Source: UBA6345 sp045577635 | GTDB lineage: Bacteria; Bacillota; Clostridia; Christensenellales; UBA1242 | Assembly: GCA_045577635.1 (NCBI GenBank) | Contig: JAZNIS010000016.1 | Span: 1-34,917, forward strand | DNA: 34,917 nt | Direction of reading: 5' to 3' | In this document: in pieces, positions 16,642 through 24,510 of the stretch | How the letters are laid out: every line of letters starts with the position of its first letter | Numbering within the stretch: position 1 is the stretch's first letter | Notes under the pieces: generated by a model | The model's input: the letters and a program-made list of their open reading frames with translations, nothing else | What the model was told of the DNA's origin: nothing | The model's database searches: none | Translations under genes and position numbers: made by a program

Positions 16642-16667
16642 TACTACTATGCAAAGTAGTATGCAAA
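16642..16667. repeat. Small hairpin with overlapping TATGCAAA direct repeat
   Basis: TACTAC (16642-16647) pairs with GTAGTA (16656-16661). TATGCAAA is repeated at 16648-16655 and 16660-16667, 12 bp apart. It lies between the terminator at 16673 and the phosphoesterase start, so it could be an operator for that gene. The rest of the 177-bp gap is AT-rich and shows nothing clear. Confidence 0.3.
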
Positions 16668-16672
16668 TAAAT

Positions 16673-16700
16673 AAAAAAGCACTAAATTTAGTGCTTTTTT
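16673..16700 (-). terminator. Terminator after the two paralogous helical genes
   Basis: A nearly perfect palindrome, AAAAAAGCACTAAA/TTTAGTGCTTTTTT, lies 10 bp past the stop at 16710 and gives a T-run on either strand. Confidence 0.85.
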
Positions 16701-16709
16701 TAAACTTTA

Positions 16710-18152
16710 TTATTTTCCTTTTCCTAAATCAGGATTATTACCACTTGGTTCAGCATTAACAAGTGTTACCGAACCCGGAGTAATTGTTTCTTCCGTTTTT
16801 AAATAATATAAATTTCCATCTTGTGGGTTTACAACATACTTGCAAATTTCAGTAAACGGAACAACCTTCCCTGTTTCAACATCTATGCCGTTTTCACCAT
16901 CAAACCACACCTTTCCAAGTGGTGTAACAAACTGTAAATATTTGGCAATTTCTGGTTTTGTTGCAAAAAGTTTTGCTTCTTGTGCAGTTACAGTTTCACC
17001 TGTTTCTTTTGCCTTTGCAAGTAGTGCTGCAACATTATCAGAATGTATGTTTTTTAACATTTCCATTGTTAGTTTACTTAACTCATATTCATGTGCTTCA
17101 AGCACTGTTGGAACACCCAATTTACTACTTAAATATTGTGTAAAATTACCTGCCTCAGCAAACTCTTTTGTTGTAGAAATTAAATTTTCTATTTCTGTTT
17201 TTCCCATATACATTGTTGTATATTTTGGTCTGTTTTCTTCACCTTTAACCCCACTAGGAACCATAAATCCAAAGTCAGCAACCCCTTCAACAATTTTATC
17301 AGATAACGAATATTTTCTTGAATTTACTGCTTCCATTCTGCTACTTAAAATTCGTGCAACAAATTCCAAATAAGTTGTTCTGCTTAACACATCATTACAA
17401 AATGCAATTGCATATTCTGCACCATCTATCCTAGATGCAAGTTCTACATTTGTTGGGTCTTTTTTAAACTTTTTAAGTAATTTGTTTAATTCAATTTGAG
17501 ATTTTACCAATTCTCTTTTATATGTTGGCCCTAATAATTTTGCAAAATCACTTAATTCTGTTACAAAACTTTCGTCAATAATTTTTACATCAGCACTTTC
17601 GTTTCGCATACTTAATAAGTGCATATATCCCCTAGCATCAACATCTTCCACAATTCTATCATGCACCTTTTCAACTGACCTTGCTATTTTTGCAGAACCT
17701 AAACTTTTAACATAAGCATGAAATCTTTCAACCAATCCCAAATCAGCACCTGTTCCGTCTGGTAAAATAATTTCACCATTTGCTTGTTTTTCATACAAAG
17801 CATACACTTCTGGATCAATAATGCCATCTTCAACAAACACTTCTTCAAAATTTTTATCAGCAAAATATCTTCTCATTTCACTAACTAGCGAATTTTTTGC
17901 TTTTATTAACTCATTATCGTAATATTCAACTTCTTTTTCTAAACTAGCAGAGTTAGCCGAAACAATTCCCCAACGATGTTCTGCAAAAGAATCATGTTTA
18001 CTTCTAAACCAATCTTCGGTTATTTGCGAAACATTAAATTGATCAGCTCTTCTCATTTGTTCTAAAACACATTGAACCCTGTAATTTGCATGATATGCTG
18101 TGTTTAAATAATCATTTAAATGTTCATATATTGTTTCTTTTTTCTCTTTCAT
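16710..18152 (-). CDS. Uncharacterised helical protein, paralogue A
   Basis: I do not recognise this family. The protein is 480 residues, highly charged and mostly alpha-helical, without a signal peptide or membrane segment. It shares scattered but collinear blocks with the adjacent gene at 18178-19635. These are an N-terminal EDWF, the segment K(R/K)ELV...KK-K-P--V (middle), EI-N(L/I) (about residue 320), and YE-SK--xE-L---DNVA followed by F-TP-G and V-P-T near the C-terminus. Similar length and adjacency support an old tandem duplication. The C-terminal ~80 residues look like a small beta domain (TPLGKVWFDGENGIDVETGKVVPFTEI). The ribosome site is GGGGG, 6 nt before ATG 18152. The gap to the upstream paralogue is 25 bp, so they form one operon ended by the terminator at 16673. 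Confidence 0.65.
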   Translation of the reverse strand: MKEKKETIYEHLNDYLNTAYHANYRVQCVLEQMRRADQFNVSQITEDWFRSKHDSFAEHRWGIVSANSASLEKEVEYYDNELIKAKNSLVSEMRRYFADKNFEEVFVEDGIIDPEVYALYEKQANGEIILPDGTGADLGLVERFHAYVKSLGSAKIARSVEKVHDRIVEDVDARGYMHLLSMRNESADVKIIDESFVTELSDFAKLLGPTYKRELVKSQIELNKLLKKFKKDPTNVELASRIDGAEYAIAFCNDVLSRTTYLEFVARILSSRMEAVNSRKYSLSDKIVEGVADFGFMVPSGVKGEENRPKYTTMYMGKTEIENLISTTKEFAEAGNFTQYLSSKLGVPTVLEAHEYELSKLTMEMLKNIHSDNVAALLAKAKETGETVTAQEAKLFATKPEIAKYLQFVTPLGKVWFDGENGIDVETGKVVPFTEICKYVVNPQDGNLYYLKTEETITPGSVTLVNAEPSGNNPDLGKGK

Positions 18153-18177
18153 AATTAACCCCCAAATCGTTGTTTAA

Positions 18178-19635
18178 TTACTTTTTATCTAATCCATTAC
18201 CATTTGGTTTTTTACATGCTTGAATTAAACGATTTCTTGCTTCTCTTAAATCAAATTGTTCTAAAATTTTTCCTTCTTCGTCAACCCTATCAAATGTTTT
18301 TCCGTTAAAGTTAAATTGATTTAATGCTGTAATAGGATAAACTTGATTTGTAACAACATTAACAAGTTGTCCATTACTAATTTTTAAAACACCAAACGGG
18401 GTTTCAAATCTAGCATATGCCATAGCTGCAGCACAATCATCAATTTCGGATATAACTTGATTGTTTTCATCTAATTTTTTACTAGAAATTTTTGTTTCGT
18501 TTTCTACGACCAACCTAGCTCTTTCGGCAACATTATCGTTATAATTTACAATTAATGTTTCAACAACCTTTTTAGAATATTCATAATTGCTTAATTCAAA
18601 ATTAGTTAGATTACCGGCATACATATTCAAAACCATAGCACCATCTAGTGTAGAAAGTTCTAGTTTTGCAGCATCGGCAATGTTTTTAATTTCGTGTTTA
18701 AGAGCTAAAATTTTAGCAATACTTGGTTCAAGTTTTTTAATATCGGTTGGCATATCAACAAAAAATTCTTGAATTTTTTCAATAATCATATCACCTACTT
18801 CGGTAACTCCCCACTTTCTACTAACAGAGTCAACCCTTTCGTAAAGATGATCAACCGACATCATTAAATCTTCTAAATTTGTTATGCGAGATTCAAATTC
18901 AGTTAATTCTTCTTTTAATTCTTGAACTATTGCTTGTTGTGCAACATCATCAGGATTTTTTTCTAATTTCTTTTGTTGTTTAACAACTTTAACACCTAAC
19001 GGAACAAGTTCTTTTTTTGCTTGTTTACTAGTTTCTTGTAAATTGGCAAAAATTTCGTTTATTGCCCAAGTAGGAACATAAACAACACCTTCTGGCAATT
19101 TTTGTTCAATAAAAGGTTTACTACCATAATCGGTTACCTGACCTTGAATTGCAGAAAGCATTGAATTAAAGTTTCTAATTTGAACATAATCTACATAACT
19201 ACTTTGAACTTCGCCAAGTAAACCATATAAAACTTCAAAATGGTCATTTTTTAATTTACCTTCTAAAAACCTTTCTCTATCTAAAACAAAAGGTTCATAA
19301 ACACAATCTGCTTCTTTTATTACTTCTTCAATAGGTAATTTACATTCAGGATAGCAACTTGTAAACACTTGCCAAAATTCGTTGGTAACCTTTCTTAATT
19401 TACCTAACTGATTTGCTTCATCATAAAACCAATCTTCACAAATTTCGGATAAAATATTTTCACGATATTCTTTATATACCGTATTTTTTCTATCAAAATA
19501 ATCAATTGTTTGTGGACTGCATTGACTATTTTTTGCCCTTTGATATTGCATATTTGCAATTTTAAGCATATAAATTGCACTTTCTAAAGCACATAAATCT
19601 CTATTTTGATTATCTGAAACAGCCAAAAAATCCAT
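18178..19635 (-). CDS. Uncharacterised helical protein, paralogue B
   Basis: I do not recognise this family. The 485-residue protein is rich in Glu and Lys and largely helical, with a likely coiled coil around residues 205-270 (AKKELVPLGVKVVKQQKKLE onward). It has no signal peptide or membrane segment. It ends in a short beta-like region (ETPFGVLKISNGQLVNVVTN) and a charged tail. It is collinear with the downstream gene at 16710-18152 at several short blocks (EDWF; KKELV...KNP--V; EIKNI; YEYSKKVVETL...DNVA; F-TP-G). It is transcribed first from a good promoter (TTGAAG-17-TAAAAT). The ribosome site AAAGGGGTG lies 5 nt before ATG 19635. A structural or scaffolding role would fit the composition, but no function can be assigned. 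Confidence 0.65.
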   Translation of the reverse strand: MDFLAVSDNQNRDLCALESAIYMLKIANMQYQRAKNSQCSPQTIDYFDRKNTVYKEYRENILSEICEDWFYDEANQLGKLRKVTNEFWQVFTSCYPECKLPIEEVIKEADCVYEPFVLDRERFLEGKLKNDHFEVLYGLLGEVQSSYVDYVQIRNFNSMLSAIQGQVTDYGSKPFIEQKLPEGVVYVPTWAINEIFANLQETSKQAKKELVPLGVKVVKQQKKLEKNPDDVAQQAIVQELKEELTEFESRITNLEDLMMSVDHLYERVDSVSRKWGVTEVGDMIIEKIQEFFVDMPTDIKKLEPSIAKILALKHEIKNIADAAKLELSTLDGAMVLNMYAGNLTNFELSNYEYSKKVVETLIVNYNDNVAERARLVVENETKISSKKLDENNQVISEIDDCAAAMAYARFETPFGVLKISNGQLVNVVTNQVYPITALNQFNFNGKTFDRVDEEGKILEQFDLREARNRLIQACKKPNGNGLDKK

Positions 19636-19658
19636 AACAGCACCCCTTTATTAATTAT

Positions 19659-19687
19659 ATTTTACTATATAATAAATTACACTTCAA
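19659..19687 (-). promoter_or_regulatory. Promoter of the paralogous pair
   Basis: Minus-strand TTGAAG (19682-19687), a 17-bp spacer and TAAAAT (19659-19664) lie 24 bp upstream of ATG 19635. Confidence 0.65.
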
Positions 19688-19725
19688 TACCCTATTTGTT
19701 TATTATGGTTATTTTAACTAAAAAA

Positions 19726-19745
19726 AGGTGTGCATTTGCACACCT
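19726..19745 (-). terminator. Terminator of the Cys-containing protein gene
   Basis: The 8-bp stem AGGTGTGC/GCACACCT with a 4-nt loop is followed by a T-run on the minus strand, 9 bp beyond the stop at 19755. Confidence 0.88.
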
Positions 19746-19754
19746 AATAATTTA

Positions 19755-20411
19755 TTAATTTGCCCCACAAACAGGTTGTTGCGAAGGATAAAGTGGTAAA
19801 TCAAAGAACCCCGAACACACATCTTGTGTGAATTCCTGACAAGGCGGAATTGGGCAATAACCATAGGTTGGAACCAAAATTTCAGCTTCAACAACAACTC
19901 TTAAAATAACCGACAAACAAAAATCTAAATTAAACACACCATTCCCAACATATTCACCATCTGGGCTTAAACAACTAGCAAAAGCTTCAATTGTAAACGG
20001 AACAATGCTTGGTTGTGGAACATACAAAACAACATCGGTATTAACCGAATATTCCCCTGTTGCCACACCAGAAACACCATTAGCATCTACATACCTAATT
20101 TCAAGTGGCACAACAACTGTTCCACTAACCCTAGCAAAACAAGGTTTATCTTCAAACCTATCAACAATTAAATTATTAATTGTAACACCTGTTGAAACAC
20201 AATTAACACTAACAAAAGTTAGTGGTTCTGCCGGATTTTCAGGTATGTAACTTGAAACAGTAACTCTTACATCTGTTTCCTGCATTTGCCTTAAACAAGC
20301 ATCAAAAACCTTTCTGGTATGAATACAAGCTTTTTCACACAAACCATTTAACGGATTTCCATTTATTGGACCTGGGCAAAAAGAATTTCTACTTCCCGAA
20401 TAGAATGACAT
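19755..20411 (-). CDS. Cys-containing beta-rich protein of unknown function
   Basis: This 218-residue protein has no signal peptide. Its N-terminal helical segment carries C12, C25, C29 and C39 (GLCEKACIHTRKVFDACLRQ). A long beta-strand-rich part follows (about 45-180), with several further Cys. The tail is Pro/Cys-rich (YCPIPPCQEF...DVCSGFF). The composition is reminiscent of clostridial spore-envelope or other self-assembling extracellular proteins, but I see no diagnostic motif and do not assign that role. GGAGG is clear but lies 12 nt before ATG 20411, longer than elsewhere in the window. The gene is a single unit with its own terminator. Its upstream gap (20412-20490) is AT-rich, with no convincing -35 element. 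Confidence 0.6.
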   Translation of the reverse strand: MSFYSGSRNSFCPGPINGNPLNGLCEKACIHTRKVFDACLRQMQETDVRVTVSSYIPENPAEPLTFVSVNCVSTGVTINNLIVDRFEDKPCFARVSGTVVVPLEIRYVDANGVSGVATGEYSVNTDVVLYVPQPSIVPFTIEAFASCLSPDGEYVGNGVFNLDFCLSVILRVVVEAEILVPTYGYCPIPPCQEFTQDVCSGFFDLPLYPSQQPVCGAN

Positions 20412-20490
20412 AAGTAACTTTTACCTCCTACAAAATTAAACCTATATAATTTAATATATGTTTTAAAATTTTATTTGTTCACTAAAAAAA

Positions 20491-20521
20491 ACAAACCACA
20501 CCCAAATCATGTGTGGTTTGT
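20491..20521 (-). terminator. Terminator of the lon-engB operon
   Basis: The 11-bp perfect stem ACAAACCACAC/GTGTGGTTTGT with a 9-nt loop is followed by a T-run on the minus strand, 14 bp after the engB stop. Confidence 0.9.
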
Positions 20522-20535
20522 AAAATATTAATAAA

Positions 20536-21120
20536 TTAATCATTAATAAATTGTTCAAATTTTAATAACAATTCTTCCCTTCCAAACTTTGTTTCGCTGC
20601 TAACACCATAAACATTACCAACACCAACTTTTAATGTGTTTGCTAGTTTATTAAGTGCAGGTTTAATCTTGCTTTTAGGAAGTTTATCACATTTGGTTGC
20701 AACAATAATAAATGGCAACTGATAATAATGCAAATAATTAATCATTTGTTTATCTTGTTCGGTTGGGTCGTGCCTAACATCAATTAAAGCACAAACACAC
20801 TTTAATTGTTCATTATTAATTAAATATGGTTCAATTAAACCTTGCCAACCATAAACAGCTTCCTTTGTTGCTTGTGCATAGCCATAACCTGGCAAATCAA
20901 CAAAATAAAACTGTTCGTTAATTAAAAAATAGTTAATTAACCTTGTTCTGCCCGGTGTAGCCGATGTTTTGCACAGTTTTGAGTTATTTACCAGCATATT
21001 AATTAAACTGCTTTTACCCACATTACTGCGGCCCACAAAGGCAATTTGACATTTATCATCTATTAAAATGTTTTTAGGGTTTGCAACACTTGTTACAAAA
21101 CTACTTTTTGTTATCTTCAT
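20536..21120 (-). CDS. engB: Ribosome biogenesis GTPase EngB (YsxC/YihA)
   Basis: This small GTPase is needed for late assembly of the 50S ribosomal subunit. Motifs are visible in order: G1 GRSNVGKS (30-37), the G2-region TPGRTR, G3 DLPGYGYA (from 75) and G4 TKCD, then the C-terminal VSSETKFG. An upstream in-frame start at 21171 would lie well inside lon and lacks a ribosome site. ATG 21118-21120 gives 194 residues, the usual size, and MKITKSSFVTS is the typical N-terminus. It overlaps the end of lon by 20 bp, so it is probably translated by coupling. The lon-engB order matches lonA-ysxC in Bacillus. Confidence 0.95.
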   Translation of the reverse strand: MKITKSSFVTSVANPKNILIDDKCQIAFVGRSNVGKSSLINMLVNNSKLCKTSATPGRTRLINYFLINEQFYFVDLPGYGYAQATKEAVYGWQGLIEPYLINNEQLKCVCALIDVRHDPTEQDKQMINYLHYYQLPFIIVATKCDKLPKSKIKPALNKLANTLKVGVGNVYGVSSETKFGREELLLKFEQFIND

Positions 21121-23479
21121 TTTTTTCACCAACAATTGCCAAATTAATAACTTCTTGGAAAGTAGAAACATAATGTATGTTTAACTTTTCAGTTATTTCC
21201 TTTGGAATAAATTTAATATCTTTTTTGTTTTCAAGTGGTACAATAACATCTTTAATGTTATTTTGAACACAAGCATAAAGTTTTTCTCTTAATCCACCTA
21301 TTGCATAAACTTGACCTGTTAAACTAATTTCACCCGTCATAGCAAATTTATTTGTGATTTTTTTATTTGTTAAAACACTATAAATTACCAAAGCTAAAAC
21401 AATTCCAGCACTAGGTCCGTCTTTTTGAACTCCACCTTCACAAGCATTAATATGAAGGTCAACTTTTGAAAAATCAATAGGATTTTTAATGTTTTTTAAC
21501 ACAAATTTTTTAGCAACTGTGTAAGCAATTTGGCAACTTTCCTTCATAACATCTTTCAAGTTTCCGGTAATAACCAAATTACCTTTACCCTTAATAGAAA
21601 TTCCTTCCATTGTTAAAATGCTTCCACCATAAGGACTCCAACCAAGGCCATATCCAACACCAACTTCTGGCAATTTTCTTACACCATGAGTAACAACAGG
21701 TGCTTCATTTAAAATTGATGGTAACATTTTTTCATTTACAACCCAAGGAAGTTGGAATGCAGGATTTTCAACAATTTTAACTGCTAATTGACGGCAAATT
21801 TTACCAATCAATCGTTCTAAACTTCTAACCCCTGCTTCATAGGTGTAGTTATTAATAATATAAGTAATTACACTATCGTCTAACAATAACGAACCATCTT
21901 TAATACCATTTGCTTTAAGCAATTTTGGAAGTAGATAATTTTTAGCAATTTGCACTTTTTCTGGTGCTGTGTAACTATCAACATTAATAATTTCCATACG
22001 GTCAAGTAACGGTGCAGGAATTTGATTAGCATAGTTTGCTGTTGCAATAAAAATAACTTTGCTTAAATCAAAAGGAACTTCTAAAAAATTATCTCTAAAT
22101 GAGTTATTTTGTTGTGGGTCTAATACTTCTAAAAGTGCACTTGCTGGGTCACCATGAATATCGGAAGTAATTTTATCTATTTCATCAAGTAAAAACACAG
22201 GATTATTTGAACCTGCAAGTTTTATGTTGTGAATAATTTTACCAACCATAGCACCCACAAATGTTTTACGGTGTCCCCTAATTTCACTTTCATCATGAAC
22301 CCCACCCAAAGTAAGTTTTACAAACTTTCTGCCTAATGCATTTGCAACAGATTTTGCAATACTTGTTTTACCAACACCCGGAGCACCAACCAAACATAAA
22401 ATTTGACCAGATACATTTTTGTTTAAGTTTAAAACTGCCAAATATTCTAAAATACGGTTTTTAACTTTATTTAAACCAAAATGTTCAGCATCTAACACTT
22501 GTTTTGCATGTTTAATATCGGTGTTATCGGTTGTAGAAACACTCCATGGTAAATCAACAATAGTGTCTAAATAATTTTTTAGTACATTATAGTCAGCCGC
22601 CATCGTTGGAGTTTTAGATAATTTACGAAGTTGTGCCAATGCATACTCTTCGGTTTTTTGCGGCATACCACATTTTTTAATTTTATTTTCTATTTCATTA
22701 AATTCGTTTTCTTCGCCAATTTCTTCATTAAGGTATTTAATTTTTTCCTTAATGTACATTTCTTTTTGTCGTTTTTCGTTTTCCTTTCTAATCTTATCGT
22801 CAATTCGTTTATTTAATGCTTCCATACTAAACATTTTATTAATTAAAACAATAAGATTTTCAAGTTTATCTTCTATGTTGCATTCACACTGCAAACCATA
22901 TTGCTCCCTAATAGTAAAATCGGAAGTAACAGCAATTAAACTAACAACAATGTTAGGGTCGGTTGTGGTTTTAATATAATTAAGCAAATCAATACTAATT
23001 TTTCGGTTAGAATAACTTATATAATTAGTAAACAAATTTTTAACTTTTTCAAGCAACAACTTTGTTTGTTCTGTTTCAGCATTAAAGTTAAGTAGTGGTG
23101 AACACTTAACTTGCTCTACACCATCAACAATGTTAAATTCATCAATAGCAGCAAAATATAAAACATTACAAATGTAATTAATACCCCTATCTTTTGCATT
23201 AACACATTCAATTCGGCAAACAGCACCCACCCTGTTGTATTTTTCTAATATATTGTTTTCATCAAATTTTTCACTTGCCAAAAAGAATAATTCATCATTA
23301 TTACTAATTGTTAATAGAACACCTTTTAATCTTTCATCATCAATATCATCGGTAAAAGGTAAATAAGGAAATGGAAGTGATTGCTTAAAAGTTGGAATAA
23401 CTTTACAAGTAACTTCCTTCACTTCAATATTTTTATAGTATTCATTATATTCAGCATAAAAGTTTCGTTTGTTTTCCAT
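21101..23479 (-). CDS. lon: ATP-dependent protease Lon
   Basis: Lon degrades misfolded and regulatory proteins in the cytoplasm as a hexamer. From the chosen ATG at 23479 it is 792 residues. An N-terminal substrate-binding domain (about 25-200) and helical linker are followed by the AAA+ module, with Walker A GAPGVGKTS at 365-373, Walker B VFLLDEID and sensor ATANYANQIP. The protease domain has the Ser-Lys dyad S690 (DGPSAG) and K733 (GGLREK), 43 residues apart as in other Lon proteins. An upstream in-frame start at 23521 is rejected: it would begin upstream of the likely transcription start, and GGA lies 7 nt before 23479. Transcription is from a strong promoter at 23510-23538. Confidence 0.97.
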   Translation of the reverse strand: MENKRNFYAEYNEYYKNIEVKEVTCKVIPTFKQSLPFPYLPFTDDIDDERLKGVLLTISNNDELFFLASEKFDENNILEKYNRVGAVCRIECVNAKDRGINYICNVLYFAAIDEFNIVDGVEQVKCSPLLNFNAETEQTKLLLEKVKNLFTNYISYSNRKISIDLLNYIKTTTDPNIVVSLIAVTSDFTIREQYGLQCECNIEDKLENLIVLINKMFSMEALNKRIDDKIRKENEKRQKEMYIKEKIKYLNEEIGEENEFNEIENKIKKCGMPQKTEEYALAQLRKLSKTPTMAADYNVLKNYLDTIVDLPWSVSTTDNTDIKHAKQVLDAEHFGLNKVKNRILEYLAVLNLNKNVSGQILCLVGAPGVGKTSIAKSVANALGRKFVKLTLGGVHDESEIRGHRKTFVGAMVGKIIHNIKLAGSNNPVFLLDEIDKITSDIHGDPASALLEVLDPQQNNSFRDNFLEVPFDLSKVIFIATANYANQIPAPLLDRMEIINVDSYTAPEKVQIAKNYLLPKLLKANGIKDGSLLLDDSVITYIINNYTYEAGVRSLERLIGKICRQLAVKIVENPAFQLPWVVNEKMLPSILNEAPVVTHGVRKLPEVGVGYGLGWSPYGGSILTMEGISIKGKGNLVITGNLKDVMKESCQIAYTVAKKFVLKNIKNPIDFSKVDLHINACEGGVQKDGPSAGIVLALVIYSVLTNKKITNKFAMTGEISLTGQVYAIGGLREKLYACVQNNIKDVIVPLENKKDIKFIPKEITEKLNIHYVSTFQEVINLAIVGEKNEDNKK

Positions 23480-23509
23480 ATAATATCCTTTAAAAATCGT
23501 TCTAATGTT

Positions 23510-23538
23510 AGTATAACCCAAAATCGGCTATTTTTCAA
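23510..23538 (-). promoter_or_regulatory. lon promoter
   Basis: Minus-strand TTGAAA (23533-23538), a 17-bp spacer and TATACT (23510-23515) are both close to consensus. They lie 31 bp before the lon start. No CIRCE- or CtsR-type operator was recognised. Confidence 0.75.
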
Positions 23539-23562
23539 TTGTTTTATTTGCAAGGAGCAACA

Positions 23563-23591
23563 AAAAGGACTTTAAAAATTAAAGCCCCTCT
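23563..23591 (-). terminator. Terminator of the XRE/FtsK-gamma gene
   Basis: A stem of about 13 bp with G-T wobbles (23563-23575 with 23579-23591) has a 3-nt loop. It is followed by TTTTTG on the minus strand, 7 bp after the stop at 23598. Confidence 0.75.
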
Positions 23592-23597
23592 TTAAAA

Positions 23598-24314
23598 TTA
23601 AACTTCTTCACCAAACAACTCTTTAAACTTTTCGGCAGCAATATAAACTTTCCTTTTACAATCTTTATCTGCAACAGAAATAAAATCGTTTCTTTCCATT
23701 TCTTCAATAAGTTTTAGTGCCCTAGGATAGCCAATACCAAATTTTCTTTGTAATCTTGCAACTGATGCCACACCATTTTTAATTACAATCCTAACCGAAT
23801 CTTTAAATAATGGGTCGTACACTTTGTCTGTAAGTAATTTTATTTTTTTAATTCTTTTATCTCCTTCGGAAATTTTTTCTAACAATAAATCAACAGCAAA
23901 ACTACTAACTGTTAACTGATCAAAATCTTTATTATCCGGTATTAAATACAAGCAATCACCATCAATCCTAACTGGTCGCAAATTAAATAATTTAACAAAA
24001 TCATCTTCGGTTATTTTAGAGTCAATTTCACCTAATGCCATATAATATTTTACTAACGGAAAAAATTCAAATCTTTTTGGAATTAGATTTGTTTTAACTT
24101 TAAGGTTGTTGTCTTCACCTTTAACAATATAATCTATTGTACATTCAAAAAAATTTGAAAGTGCAACCAACATTTCTAAACTAGGATCACACTTACCCGA
24201 TTCCCACTTTGAAACTGCCTTATCGGAAATGTTAAGTTTTTCGGCTAACTGTATTTGTGTTAAACCTTTTTTTCTTCTTAAATCTGCAATTCTTCCACCT
24301 ATTAAATTTTCCAT
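23598..24314 (-). CDS. XRE-family regulator fused to an FtsK-gamma-like winged helix
   Basis: This 238-residue protein has two DNA-binding modules. Residues 5-64 form a classic Cro/C1 helix-turn-helix (RIADLRRKKGLTQIQLAEKL, then KAVSKWESGKCDPS). A middle region (about 70-160) is unassigned. Residues 166-226 (DPLFKDSVRIVIKNG... LQRKFGIGYPRALKLIEEME) closely follow the FtsK gamma-domain pattern: S-x-x-x-LQR-x-x-x-IGY-x-R-A-x-x-x-I-x-x-M-E. In FtsK that domain reads KOPS sequences and touches XerD. No FtsK motor is present. GGAG precedes ATG 24314, and a plausible promoter (TTTACA-17-TAACAT) lies upstream. It may be a repressor using two DNA contacts, but its targets are unknown. Confidence 0.85.
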   Translation of the reverse strand: MENLIGGRIADLRRKKGLTQIQLAEKLNISDKAVSKWESGKCDPSLEMLVALSNFFECTIDYIVKGEDNNLKVKTNLIPKRFEFFPLVKYYMALGEIDSKITEDDFVKLFNLRPVRIDGDCLYLIPDNKDFDQLTVSSFAVDLLLEKISEGDKRIKKIKLLTDKVYDPLFKDSVRIVIKNGVASVARLQRKFGIGYPRALKLIEEMERNDFISVADKDCKRKVYIAAEKFKELFGEEV

Positions 24315-24343
24315 AATTCCACTCTCCTTTGCTTTATATATAA

Positions 24344-24372
24344 ATGTTAAGCAAAATTAAAAAAAATGTAAA
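24344..24372 (-). promoter_or_regulatory. Possible promoter of the XRE/FtsK-gamma gene
   Basis: Minus-strand TTTACA (24367-24372), a 17-bp spacer and TAACAT (24344-24349). The -10 matches the consensus at four of six positions. The rest of 24315-24474 is AT-rich without a clear operator. Confidence 0.4.
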
Positions 24373-24474
24373 CCTACTTATAGTTAACAAATTTAGCCAT
24401 TTTTTAACGAAAATTCTACCAATGGTTTAGTTGTTATATTTTACAATAGCAAATTAAACAAAATAAATCAATGA

Positions 24475-24508
24475 AATAAAAAAGTTGAGATATTTAATCT
24501 CAACTTTT
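24475..24508 (-). terminator. Terminator of the transketolase gene
   Basis: The 11-bp stem AAAGTTGAGAT/ATCTCAACTTT with a 5-nt loop is followed by T-rich sequence on the minus strand, 3 bp after the tkt stop. Confidence 0.88.
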
Positions 24509-24510
24509 AA

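Noticed and set aside
16840..17373. Open frame of 177 codons on the plus strand
   Set aside because: It is antisense to paralogue A, and its composition (Ser/Val/Phe-rich) reflects the reverse complement of a Glu/Lys/Asn-rich protein.
20412..20490. SigE-like promoter (CATATATT) upstream of the Cys-containing protein gene
   Set aside because: The matching -35 ATA element is at the wrong distance, and AT-rich DNA makes chance matches likely.
23480..23521. Upstream start for lon
   Set aside because: The codons up to 23521 overlap the lon -10 element (23510-23515), so they would not be on the transcript.
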